NCBI RefSeq assembly: GCF_000949455.1 | Contig: NZ_JXXK01000002.1 | Coordinates: 124,001 to 188,000, forward strand | Length of the DNA stretch: 64,000 bases | Source: Ruthenibacterium lactatiformans | GTDB taxonomy: Bacteria > Bacillota > Clostridia > Oscillospirales > Ruminococcaceae | Direction: 5' to 3' | Shown: positions 40,232 through 48,317 of the stretch, in pieces | Layout of the letters: every line of letters begins with the position of its first letter | How positions within the stretch are numbered: position 1 is the first letter of the stretch | Program-made: the position numbers and the translations under genes | The notes under the pieces: generated by a model | What the model saw: the letters and a program-made list of their open reading frames with translations, nothing else | What the model was told of the DNA's origin: nothing | The model's database searches: none

Positions 40232-40356
40232 GAATCTACTTCCTCTCATCTCCGACAATTCCAATCGAACGGCCGGGATGCGCGATGGCGCATCCCGGCC
40301 GTAGTTTTCCTTTACCGGCATCCGGGCAGTCCAGCCGCAAAACAAACCCGCAAATA

Positions 40357-41832
40357 TTATACAAACGGATTCTCGCCGGGGTACGGCAGGCTCCTGGGCT
40401 GATTGTAGGCAATGCCCGTCACGCCCAGATACTTGAACACCTCAAACAGCGCCTTGCCCCAGTGCCCGAACGCCACCGCGCCGTGGTGTGGGTAACGCTT
40501 TGCAATCAGTACATGGCGGTAGAAGCGGTCCATCTCCGGAATGGCAAACGCTCCGATGGAGCCGAAGCTCTCGCAGTCCACGTCCAGCACCTGCCCCTGC
40601 GCGACGTATGCCTTCAGCTGTGTGTCCGCGGTGGACTGCAGACGGAAGAACGTGATATCGCCGGGCTTGATGTTGCCTTCCATGGTGCCGCGTGTGATGT
40701 CCGGCTCCGGCAGCTCCGGCTCCAGATCGCGTTTCATGATGAGCTGATAGCCCATGTGCGGGTCTTTCAGCATCGCACAGCTGGTGTTGCCGCAATGGAA
40801 GCCCATGAAGGTCTCGGGCAGGCGCACATCGTATCTGCCCCTGATGGCCTTGTCGTAAATGGATGCGGGCACGGTGTTGTTGATGTCCAGCAGCGTGGTG
40901 GGCGCGCCGGAAACGCACACGCCGATGTACTCGGACAGCGCGCCGTAAATATCCACCTCGCAGGAAACGGGAATTCCCATGGCCGCAAGGCGGCTGTTTA
41001 CATAACAGGGCACAAATTTGAACTCCGTCTGGAACGCGGGCCAGCACTTGTTGGCAAACGCCACATACTGCCGCGCGCCTTTGTGAGCCTCGGCCCAGTC
41101 CAGCAGCGTCAGCTCGTACTGGGCCAGACGGGGCAGAACACCCGCATACTTGTTGTTTCCGCCCAGCTCCGCCTGCATCTCGGCCATTTTGGCCGGAATG
41201 CGCGGGTCGTCCGCATGCTTGTTGTAGGCGACCAGTAAATCCAGCTCGCTGTTTTCTTCCACCGCCACGCCCAGGTCGTACAACGCTTTGATCGGCCCGT
41301 TGCACGCCAGAAAATCATCGGGACGCGGGCCGAAGGTAATCAGCTTCAGCCCTCTCAGGCCCAGGATGGCCCGGGCGATTGGCACAAATTCCGCCACCTT
41401 TTCAGCCAGCTCCGGCGCCGTACCCACGGGATATTCGGGAATATACGCTGTTTTTCCCCGCAGGCCCAGATTGTAAGAGCAGTTGAGCATACCGCAGTAG
41501 GCGTCGCCGCGCCCGTCGTGCAGGTCTCCGTCGCCCTCGGCCGCGGCCGCATACATAATAGGCCCGCTGAACCATTCGGCAATCAGCGTTTCCGGCGTTT
41601 CCGGGCCGAAATTCCCCAGGAACACGACCAGCGCATTCACGCCCGCAGCCTGCACATCCTCCACGGCCCGTCTGGCGTCCAATTCATTTTCCACTGTGAC
41701 GGGGCACTCGTACAGGCCCTCGCCATAGGCAGCCTTTATCGCTGCGCGGCGCCGCTCGGACAGCGCCATAGGGAAGCACCCGCGGCTCACCGCAATGATG
41801 CCCAGCTTTACTTCGGGAATATTTGCAAACAT
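40357..41832 (-). CDS. L-fucose/L-arabinose isomerase family protein
   Basis: 491 residues from ATG at 41832 (AAGGAG upstream; ATG 41838 is too close). The sequence (VKLGIIAVSRGCFPMALSERR ... LVVFLGNFGPETPETLIAEWF ... GFHCGNTSCAML) belongs to the FucI/AraA superfamily. The C-terminus has the metal/substrate-binding HVLIAKRYPHHGAVAFGHWG. With a ribulokinase-like gene and araD downstream, L-arabinose to L-ribulose is the most likely reaction. L-fucose or D-arabinose isomerisation cannot be excluded from sequence alone. Confidence 0.86.
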   Translation of the reverse strand: MFANIPEVKLGIIAVSRGCFPMALSERRRAAIKAAYGEGLYECPVTVENELDARRAVEDVQAAGVNALVVFLGNFGPETPETLIAEWFSGPIMYAAAAEGDGDLHDGRGDAYCGMLNCSYNLGLRGKTAYIPEYPVGTAPELAEKVAEFVPIARAILGLRGLKLITFGPRPDDFLACNGPIKALYDLGVAVEENSELDLLVAYNKHADDPRIPAKMAEMQAELGGNNKYAGVLPRLAQYELTLLDWAEAHKGARQYVAFANKCWPAFQTEFKFVPCYVNSRLAAMGIPVSCEVDIYGALSEYIGVCVSGAPTTLLDINNTVPASIYDKAIRGRYDVRLPETFMGFHCGNTSCAMLKDPHMGYQLIMKRDLEPELPEPDITRGTMEGNIKPGDITFFRLQSTADTQLKAYVAQGQVLDVDCESFGSIGAFAIPEMDRFYRHVLIAKRYPHHGAVAFGHWGKALFEVFKYLGVTGIAYNQPRSLPYPGENPFV

Positions 41833-41864
41833 CTCCATCTCTCCTTTTCTGTTGTCCGGCCAGC

Positions 41865-42500
41865 TCACAGGCTGTCCGAAATATCGATATTTTCTCCTGC
41901 AAGGCCCACATAAGCGCCCTGCGCGGCTTCGTCCGACGCAGCGTGTGCCAGCAGCCATTTATTGCGCGCCCACAGCAAAGCATCCTCCCCGCCGCGCTGT
42001 ACAACGGACGGCTTTTCGGTATTGGTGCCGCGCGGCAGCACAACGGCCGTGCAGAAGCCTTCCGCCGCATTTGTATGGCAGGGCGCATAGTGCAGCGTGG
42101 TGGCGTACACCTCCACGGCCATACCCGCCGGCACGCGGAACGCCTTTACTTTTCCGGTGTCCAGCACCCCGTTTTCGATCTCGTCCTGCTTTCCCAGCAG
42201 CAGGATAAAATCCCGCGCGCCCACATTCACCTCGCTGTCCCGGTGGTATTCCAGGCAGTTCAGCCTTGTGTTGTAGCCCCAGCACAGGCCCAGCTGTATG
42301 GGCATCCCTCCATAGGCGTTATTTTGCAGCGCGCCGTACAGCGCACATTCCTCCAGTACGGGGATGGAAGGTTCGTAGGCCGTGCCCTGCTCCGGCATGG
42401 GGATGGACCGCATGGCCGCACACAGAGGCGCGGTGTCGTAACCCTCCAGTATTTTGCCGTACGGGCGGAACGCCGCGTCTGTAACAGAATAAATTTTCAT
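41865..42500 (-). CDS. DUF4867 family protein (cupin-like, sugar-operon associated)
   Basis: 211 residues (MKIYSVTDAAFRPYGKILEGYDT...). The central block GLCWGYNTRLNCLEYHRDSEVNVGARDF and later VEVYATTLHYAPC give a cupin-like array of His and Glu residues that could bind a metal. The family occurs next to sugar kinases and isomerases in Firmicutes and may be a sugar epimerase or mutarotase-like enzyme, but this is not proven. AAGGAGAG precedes the start. It sits between the xylulokinase and isomerase genes. Confidence 0.82.
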   Translation of the reverse strand: MKIYSVTDAAFRPYGKILEGYDTAPLCAAMRSIPMPEQGTAYEPSIPVLEECALYGALQNNAYGGMPIQLGLCWGYNTRLNCLEYHRDSEVNVGARDFILLLGKQDEIENGVLDTGKVKAFRVPAGMAVEVYATTLHYAPCHTNAAEGFCTAVVLPRGTNTEKPSVVQRGGEDALLWARNKWLLAHAASDEAAQGAYVGLAGENIDISDSL

Positions 42501-42545
42501 CGCACTTCTCTCCTTCGTCTTTGTAAACGCATACCGGGCCGCCGT

Positions 42546-44039
42546 TTACAGCAGCTTTGGAAACAACGCCCGGCATACCGGATAGATCTGTCGGAACTGT
42601 CGGTAGCGTTCCTCGTACAGCGCCGTCAGGGAAGCGTCCGGCTCCACGGTATCCACTGTGCGCACCAGCGCGGAACATGCCTGCGCCACGGTCTCATATT
42701 CTCCGCAGGCAACCATCGCCAGCAATGCCGCTCCGTAGCCCGGGCCTTCGGAGGTTTTCACCACATCCAGCGGAATTCCCAGCACATTGGCCAAAATGCG
42801 TTTCCATAGCATGGAGCGCGAACCGCCTCCGCAGATATTGGAGCGCGGAACGGAAAGCCCCAGCCCTTTCGCTACTTCAAAAGAATCCCGTATGGCGAAC
42901 GCCACGCCCTCCAGCATGGCCTGCGTCATATCCGCACGGGCGGTGTCCATCGTCATTCCCACAAACATTGCGCGGGCGTTGGTGTCGTTGATAGGGCTGC
43001 GCTCGCCCATCAGGTATGGCAGGAAATACACATGATTCCTGCCCAGCATTTCGGGTGCGATCTTTGCTTCTTCGCCCTTGTAGTCATTCGTGCCGATGAT
43101 CGCATCCTGCCACCATTTGTTGCAGCTGGCTGCGCTGAGCATACAGCCCATCAGATGCCAGCCGCCGTCCGCATGGGCAAAAGCGTGCAGGCCGTTGGTG
43201 GCGTCCACGCCAAACTTTTCCGAGGAAATAAAAATGGTGCCTGAAGTGCCCAAAGAGATATTGCACCTGCTGTCCGCATGGGCCGCTCCTGTGCTCACCG
43301 TCCCGGTGCCCACGGCCGCCGCCGCGTTGTCCCCCGCACCCGCGCATACCGTCACGCCCTGCGGCAGGCCCAATGCCGCAGCGGTCTCCGGAAGCAGCGT
43401 GCCCACGGGTGCAAAGCTTTCGTACAGGCGCGGCATCTGGCTTTCCGAAATGCCGCACAAAGCCAGCATGTCGCGGCTCCAGCACTTGTGCTCTACATCC
43501 AGCAGCAGCATACCGGATGCGTCGGAGTAATCCGTAGCATGCACACCAGTCAGGCAGTAGACAAGATAGTCCTTAGGCAGCATGATTTTCCGAATACGCG
43601 CGAACAGCTCCGGCTCATGCTTTTTCATCCAGAGCAGCTTGGGCGCTGTAAAGCCGGCAAACGCGATGTTTCCCGTGCGCGCGCTGAGCACCGGGCGCCC
43701 CACCGTATCGTTCAGCCAGGCTGTTTCTTCGGCGGTACGGCCGTCGTTCCACAAAATGGCCGGGCGCAGCACCGCGTCCGTTTCATCCAGCGCAACAAGG
43801 CCGTGCATCTGGCCGCCCACGCCCATGCCGCGCACCTCCCGCGCGTCAAAGCCGGCCAACAGCTCCGGCATGCCCTCCCGGCACGCCGTCCACCAATCCC
43901 CGGGGTCTTGCTCGCTCCAGCCCGGATGTGGGAAGCAGAGCGGATATTCTTTGGAAACGGTATTCCGCACACAGCCTTTTTCATCTACCAGAAGAAGCTT
44001 GCAGGCCGAAGTGCCAAGGTCGATACCAATATACAGCAT
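42546..44039 (-). CDS. xylB: Xylulokinase
   Basis: 497 residues; ATG at 44039 lies 7 bases after AGGAGG. FGGY motifs: YIGIDLGTSACKLLLVDEKG at the N-terminus, GVGGQMHGLVALD, ISLGTSGTIFISS, and GGGSRSMLWKRILANVLGIPL followed by GPGYGAALLAM. The GQMHGLV loop is typical of xylulokinases. It phosphorylates D-xylulose, feeding the pentose phosphate pathway at the same point as AraD. First structural gene of the operon, directly after an activator-type promoter and the AraC gene. Confidence 0.94.
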   Translation of the reverse strand: MLYIGIDLGTSACKLLLVDEKGCVRNTVSKEYPLCFPHPGWSEQDPGDWWTACREGMPELLAGFDAREVRGMGVGGQMHGLVALDETDAVLRPAILWNDGRTAEETAWLNDTVGRPVLSARTGNIAFAGFTAPKLLWMKKHEPELFARIRKIMLPKDYLVYCLTGVHATDYSDASGMLLLDVEHKCWSRDMLALCGISESQMPRLYESFAPVGTLLPETAAALGLPQGVTVCAGAGDNAAAAVGTGTVSTGAAHADSRCNISLGTSGTIFISSEKFGVDATNGLHAFAHADGGWHLMGCMLSAASCNKWWQDAIIGTNDYKGEEAKIAPEMLGRNHVYFLPYLMGERSPINDTNARAMFVGMTMDTARADMTQAMLEGVAFAIRDSFEVAKGLGLSVPRSNICGGGSRSMLWKRILANVLGIPLDVVKTSEGPGYGAALLAMVACGEYETVAQACSALVRTVDTVEPDASLTALYEERYRQFRQIYPVCRALFPKLL

Positions 44040-44064
44040 AGACACACCTCCTGTTGTCTCTTTC

Positions 44065-44070
44065 AGTATA
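44065..44070 (-). promoter_or_regulatory. -10 box of the pentose operon promoter
   Basis: TATACT on the minus strand 25 bases before the xylB start, with no recognisable -35 box 17 bases upstream (AAGAGA there). The absence of a -35 box fits activation by the AraC protein encoded upstream. Confidence 0.5.
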
Positions 44071-44190
44071 CCGCTGCGGCGCCCTGCTCTCTTTGACGAT
44101 TCCGCATTTTAAATTAGACAAATTAGCTGTTTTTGAACTTTTGCCATTCTGTCCAGACGGAAAGGTGTTTCTTTATTCAAAACAGCAAAA

Positions 44191-44217
44191 CCCGCCGGAG
44201 GCAAACGCCCCGGCGGG
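44191..44217 (-). terminator. Terminator of the AraC gene
   Basis: CCCGCCGG and CCGGCGGG with an 11-base loop; on the minus strand followed by TTTTGCTGTTTT. Confidence 0.75.
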
Positions 44218-44279
44218 TATCCGTTTCCGGCCTGATATCTGCCCGCATGCCTTCCGCACCGGTTTGCGCATCGTGCGGC

Positions 44280-45230
44280 TTATACGCCGGGAGCGTATTT
44301 CGCCTCGAAACGGTCCAGCAGTTCCAGGCTTTTTTCACGGGAATAAAACCGCTCCAGTGAATGGAGGCTGTGGTGTACCTGCATTTCATCCAGCACCGGG
44401 CTCTGGGGCTGGCGGCTGTACTCCTCCGGCGTCATACCCAGCCGCTTTTGAAACGCCGCTGAAAAATACCTGTAATCGGAAAAACCGGACGCTACGCATA
44501 CATCCAGCATTCGCCGCTGTCCCGCGGCGATGAGCTTGCACGCGCAGTGAAAGCGTACCGTATTCACATACTCCTGAAAGCTCTGTCCCAGCGCCTCTTT
44601 TACAAAATGCGAAAGATAGCTCATGGAACGGCGTTCGGCCCGGGCAAAATCCGACAGGCGTATCTTGTGCATATAGTTCTGGTCCACAAAACGGATGAGC
44701 CGCAGCAGGCGCGCGTTCCGCCGCTCGCGTTCGGCATTTTCCTCTGCCGTGAGCAGAACATGCGGCGCCGCAGCCAGCAGGCGGTACATCAGCAGGTGCA
44801 CGTGTCCGGCACAGCACAGCTCGTAACACGCGGGGCGCTCCAGATATGCGCGCATCACGTTCAGCAGGCCGCGCTGCACCTGCGCAAAAACGTCAGGAGA
44901 CAAATATATGCCGGGGCACACGCCGCCTGTACGGATGTTCCGTATGGCGGGAAAGCATCCCGCAAGCATCGTGGGAGCAACCTGCAGGCATAAAAAGGTG
45001 CAGCTCTCCTCCACCTTATGGAATTCATGAGTCTGCTGCGGGTCGAACAGCACCATCTCACCGGACTGTGCCACATGCCGGAAGGGCCCCGCCTGCACGG
45101 AGAGTCTTCCCTCCATCAACCAGATCAGCTCGAATTCCTCATGAACATGCGGCGTGCGGTAATCCACTGTGTCAAAAAAAATCCGCAGCCCGTCGATCTG
45201 CGGGTGTTGAATAATCTCGGTTTCGTTCAT
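44280..45230 (-). CDS. AraC family regulator of the pentose operon
   Basis: 316 residues from ATG at 45230 (AAGGGGAAG upstream). The N-terminal cupin sensor domain (TPHVHEEFELIWLMEGRLSVQAG, HEFHKV) is followed by two C-terminal helix-turn-helix motifs (IRLSDFARAERRSMSYLSHFVKEALG and MLDVCVASGFSDYRYFSAAFQKRLG). The gene is directly upstream of, and on the same strand as, the pentose genes but separated by a terminator, so it is its own unit. A sugar bound in the cupin is the expected signal. Confidence 0.93.
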   Translation of the reverse strand: MNETEIIQHPQIDGLRIFFDTVDYRTPHVHEEFELIWLMEGRLSVQAGPFRHVAQSGEMVLFDPQQTHEFHKVEESCTFLCLQVAPTMLAGCFPAIRNIRTGGVCPGIYLSPDVFAQVQRGLLNVMRAYLERPACYELCCAGHVHLLMYRLLAAAPHVLLTAEENAERERRNARLLRLIRFVDQNYMHKIRLSDFARAERRSMSYLSHFVKEALGQSFQEYVNTVRFHCACKLIAAGQRRMLDVCVASGFSDYRYFSAAFQKRLGMTPEEYSRQPQSPVLDEMQVHHSLHSLERFYSREKSLELLDRFEAKYAPGV

Positions 45231-45278
45231 GCGCTTCCCCTTCTTTCCACTTTTCGGGCCGCCGCACGCCGGCATTTG

Positions 45279-45324
45279 AAACAAGCCCGAAGAACAGCGG
45301 TCTCTGTCCTTCGGGCTTGTTTTG
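45279..45324 (-). terminator. Terminator downstream of the PPC-domain gene
   Basis: AAACAAGCCCGAA and TTCGGGCTTGTTT around an 18-base loop. It lies between the PPC-domain gene and the AraC gene. Confidence 0.8.
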
Positions 45325-45382
45325 ATTTTCCCATGTGCTTGCTTCATTGCTTCCGGTAAAAAAACTGCTGCCCTATACAGCC

Positions 45383-45802
45383 TTAAAACCGAAGCAGATT
45401 CAGCCCGATCTGTTCGTCGTAGTACCGGTCCACGGTTCCCTCCAGGATATTGACCACCATTTCACAGGTGGCGCTCACCACCGCTCTGTTCAGGTGTCCG
45501 CCAAAGACCTCTCCCTTATCATTGCCCGCGCTCATGTGCAAATGGCAATAAAACGCTCCATCCATGGTATTGATCGTTCCGGTCAGAGAAACGATTTCAA
45601 AGCTGCCGCTGAAATCATTTGCAAGATACTTCTTATCATCTGTTTTGAACACACCCACAGTAAAACGGTCGACTGCACCAAGCGCCTGAACGCTGGCCAG
45701 CTTTATCCGTTCCTTCAAGGCAAGCTCTTTTACCTGCTCCAGTATCTCCTCGCCCTTATCCAGCCGCACTATGATGGTTTTGTCAAATCTTCTGTATTCC
45801 AA
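45383..45802 (-). CDS. PPC/DUF296 domain protein
   Basis: 139 residues if it starts at the TTG at 45802 (GGGAG 8 bases upstream), which gives the family-typical N-terminus (M)EYRRFDKTIIVRLDKGEEI. GTG at 45817 is the alternative. The rest (LALKERIKLASVQALGAVDRFTVGVF, FYCHLHMSAGNDKGEVFGGHL, NRAVVSATCEMVV) is a full PPC domain with the metal-binding H-x-H and GGHL. Related proteins bind AT-rich DNA in plants, while bacterial members are small trimers of unknown function. The dispersed R1 repeats lie upstream. Confidence 0.87.
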   Translation of the reverse strand: MEYRRFDKTIIVRLDKGEEILEQVKELALKERIKLASVQALGAVDRFTVGVFKTDDKKYLANDFSGSFEIVSLTGTINTMDGAFYCHLHMSAGNDKGEVFGGHLNRAVVSATCEMVVNILEGTVDRYYDEQIGLNLLRF

Positions 45803-45978
45803 TATCTTCACTCCCACTCGTTGCTGAGTATCATATTCTAACGAATTTTGCTTTGGAAATAATTATTTGATATATCCATATCATCCAGCCTATAGTTATC
45901 AATTTGTTATCAGGTGTGATAACGGTAGACAGCGCACATCACCTTTTCTCTGGTAGTTTGCGACTCTATTATACCATG

Positions 45979-46122
45979 ACGCCGCAAAGCGGCCCCAACA
46001 AAACCGCACCTGCTGCGGTTTTGCATGGTTCAATGTTCTCAAAGCCCTGTGTGCCAGCACAGGAGCGTGTGCAGCGCACACACTCAGCCGCGTAAGCGGC
46101 AACTTTGAGGTTATTATACCAT
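45979..46122 (-). repeat. R1 structured repeat, copy D
   Basis: Same architecture as copies A and B on the minus strand: TGGTATAAT, stem CTCAAAG/CTTTGAG, hairpins GCCGC/GCGGC (loop TTAC), GTGTGC/GCACAC (loop GCT) and CCTGTG/CACAGG, linker ACATTGAACCATG, and an intact terminator-like hairpin. An extra TATAAT follows at 45967-45976 toward the PPC gene. The gap 45803-45978 otherwise holds no gene. Confidence 0.6.
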
Positions 46123-46266
46123 GACGCCGCGAGGCGACCCCAACAAAACCGCACCTGCTGCGGTTTTGCATGGTTCAATGTTCTCGAAGTCCTGTGCGTT
46201 AGCACACAAGCGTGTGCCATGCACACGCGCAGCCGCGCAAGCGGCGGCTTTGAGGTTATTATGCCA
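46123..46266 (-). repeat. R1 structured repeat, copy E
   Basis: Tandem neighbour of copy D. The -10 box is changed to CATAAT. Hairpins are GCCGC/GCGGC (loop TTGC), CGTGTGC/GCACACG (loop ATG) and a shortened TGTGC/GCACA. One base pair of the closing stem is lost (CTTCGAG). The linker and terminator-like hairpin are intact. It looks like a copy starting to decay. Confidence 0.55.
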
Positions 46267-46383
46267 TATTTCTAAGCTCTCACTTCGCGTACCGCTCGTG
46301 TTCACTAAGAAACATGGTATCTATGCCGCTAAACTCATGCTTCGCCTGTGGCTCGCATGCGCTAACCGGATATATTATACCAC
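46264..46383 (-). repeat. R1-associated module M2, copy 2
   Basis: Matches 11657-11775 over its whole length with few differences, and stands in the same position relative to R1. On the minus strand it begins TGGTATAAT. Non-coding. Confidence 0.6.
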
Positions 46384-46446
46384 AATTAGGCTGAAAAGGA
46401 CCGCCCGCATTTAAATAGGCCCGACCGGTGCAAGGAACAGCACTTT

Positions 46447-47295
46447 TCATTTCATTTTTTCCAACGCACGAAATACTTGTCGATATCTGTCTCTGCTCTC
46501 CGCTCTGCACACACAGTAGTAGGTCGCCTCTGCCTGTTCGTCAATAATGGGAATTACAACTCGATTTTGAGGAACGCCGTCCCGCTCCATGTGAGCGTCC
46601 GTAATAAAAGAGGGAAACGCTCCTGTTCCCGCCACTTCTCCAAACGCGTCCCATTCGTTCATCATAAGGAAATGTGCATTCGGCAGCTTTTCCCGACAGA
46701 AGCTGTGCCAGAAGCCAATATCTGTATACAGGAGAAGATTTTGCCCATCAATGTCCGCCGGGGTAAGCGCCTTTCGGTTCGCTAAAGGGTGCTCCAGAGG
46801 GACCGAAAGGAACAGACGCTCTGTTCGGAATGGTTGCCCATACAGATCAATATCCGGGGGACTATGGGTAACAATGAGTTGGTACATCTCTTTATTCAGA
46901 CCAGCCAGCAATTCTTCATCTGAGTTTTTCATCTCCGTGGAAACGTTCATTTGAGGATAGAGCCTGGAGAGCAGCGGCAACAAGTCCCAGAGAGGCACCG
47001 GGGCGCAGCCCCCCACAGAGAGAGTGCGGCGGCTTCGGTCAAAAAGGCGCAGCCTCTCCTCCATCTCCCTACTCTGCTCCAGCAATTTTTCTCCTAACTG
47101 AACAGCCATGATGCCATTCTCATTAAGAGCAATCTTGTTCTTTGATCGTTCAAACAAAGATACCCCAAGACTTTCCTCCAGTTTTTTCATGGATTGGCTT
47201 AAAGCAGGCTGGGAGATATGCAGTTTCTCCGCCGCCCCAGACAACGTGCCCTGCCGGGAAAAGGCTATAAGCTGCTCCAATAAATAAAGTTCCAT
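46447..47295 (-). CDS. LysR family regulator
   Basis: 282 residues. The N-terminal winged helix (MELYLLEQLIAFSRQGTLSGAAEKLHISQPALSQSMKKLEESLG...LFERSKNKIALNENG) is a standard LysR DNA-binding domain. A periplasmic-binding-like effector domain follows. ATG at 47295 is 6 bases after GAGGGG; ATG at 47298 is also possible. It is divergent from an aldo/keto reductase gene, the usual LysR arrangement, so it probably controls that gene. Codon usage is less GC-biased than in the surrounding genes, which hints at more recent acquisition. Confidence 0.92.
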   Translation of the reverse strand: MELYLLEQLIAFSRQGTLSGAAEKLHISQPALSQSMKKLEESLGVSLFERSKNKIALNENGIMAVQLGEKLLEQSREMEERLRLFDRSRRTLSVGGCAPVPLWDLLPLLSRLYPQMNVSTEMKNSDEELLAGLNKEMYQLIVTHSPPDIDLYGQPFRTERLFLSVPLEHPLANRKALTPADIDGQNLLLYTDIGFWHSFCREKLPNAHFLMMNEWDAFGEVAGTGAFPSFITDAHMERDGVPQNRVVIPIIDEQAEATYYCVCRAESRDRYRQVFRALEKMK

Positions 47296-47408
47296 CATAG
47301 GCCCCTCTCAGTATTTGTTTTAATTATAGCATATTTGGAAATAAATATTGTACTTTCCCAAAAATTCTTGCTATCATGACATCATAAAATTCAAGGAGGT
47401 TCTCCCAA
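47296..47408. promoter_or_regulatory. Divergent AT-rich control region
   Basis: A 113-base AT-rich gap between the divergent LysR and reductase genes. It contains AT-rich words with dyad character (ATATTTGG...AAATAAATAT) suited to LysR binding. Exact promoters were not assigned with confidence. AAGGAGG stands before the reductase start. Confidence 0.5.
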
Positions 47409-48260
47409 ATGGATGATATCACTCTGAACAATGGCGTAAAAATGCCCCCGGAGGGTTTTGGTGTCTTTCAGATTCCCGGCCCTACACAGTGTGAGCAGGC
47501 GGTTCTGGACGCTATCAGTTTCGGTTATCGCCTAATCGACACCGCCGCCGCCTATATGAACGAGCAGGCGGTAGGTGCCGCTCTGAAGAAATGCGGCGTT
47601 CCCCGTGAAGAACTGTTTGTCACCACAAAGCTGTGGGTGCAGGATGCCAGCTACGAAGGAGCGAAGGCGGCAATCCAGCGTTCCCTGGACAACCTGAGTT
47701 TGGATTACTTGGATTTATATCTTATTCACCAACCCCTTGGCGACTATGTAGGGGCTTACCGTGCTATGGAGGAAGCCTACCAAAAGAAGGAGCTCCGAGC
47801 CATCGGCGTATGCAATTTCTATCCCTCCCGGCTAGCCGATCTGTGCGAAACAGTAGACGTGATCCCCGCCGTTGACCAGGTAGAGCTTCACCCTTTCTTC
47901 CAGCAGGAGGATGCCTTGGCACTAATGAAGGAGTACGGTGTCGTTCCCGAAGCCTGGGGGCCTTTTGCCGAGGGTAAGTTCGGCATTTTTACCCACCCGG
48001 TTTTAACGAAGATTGGGAGCAAGTACGGCAAGTCCGCCGCCCAAGTGGCCCTGCGTTGGAATGTTCAGCGGGGAGTAGTCGTTATCCCGAAGTCCGTTCA
48101 CAAGGAGCGCATAGAGCAGAATCTTGATATTTGGGACTTCCAGCTCTCTCAGAAAGACATGGAGGAAATCTCCGGGTTAGATGTGGGGCATAGCGAGATC
48201 GTCAGCCACGATGATCCCGGCTTTATCAAAATGCTCCATGGCTTGAAGATACACGACTGA
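47409..48260 (+). CDS. Aldo/keto reductase
   Basis: 283 residues, a complete AKR (beta/alpha)8 barrel. The catalytic set is visible: Asp and Tyr in GYRLIDTAAAYMNE, Lys in VTTKLWV, and His in DLYLIHQPLGD. The coenzyme segment VVVIPKSVHKERIEQN indicates NADPH preference (Lys-Ser-x-x-x-x-Arg). It resembles the family of small 2,5-diketo-gluconate/prostaglandin reductase-like AKRs. The substrate is unknown. The divergent LysR regulator suggests induction by a substrate-like signal. Confidence 0.93.
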   Translation: MDDITLNNGVKMPPEGFGVFQIPGPTQCEQAVLDAISFGYRLIDTAAAYMNEQAVGAALKKCGVPREELFVTTKLWVQDASYEGAKAAIQRSLDNLSLDYLDLYLIHQPLGDYVGAYRAMEEAYQKKELRAIGVCNFYPSRLADLCETVDVIPAVDQVELHPFFQQEDALALMKEYGVVPEAWGPFAEGKFGIFTHPVLTKIGSKYGKSAAQVALRWNVQRGVVVIPKSVHKERIEQNLDIWDFQLSQKDMEEISGLDVGHSEIVSHDDPGFIKMLHGLKIHD

Positions 48261-48273
48261 CAAGAGCAGAAGA

Positions 48274-48317
48274 GCAAAATACAGGAGGCCGGCATCCACC
48301 GGCCTCCTGTATTTTTC
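48274..48317. terminator. Bidirectional terminator
   Basis: AATACAGGAGGCCGG pairs with CCGGCCTCCTGTATT around a 6-base loop, with T runs on both sides. Shared by the reductase gene and the convergent guaA paralog. Confidence 0.88.

Noticed and set aside
38420..40402. A 660-codon open frame on the plus strand across araD and the FGGY kinase gene
   Set aside because: It runs through two conserved genes on the other strand and their gap; His/Arg/Gln-rich nonsense composition.
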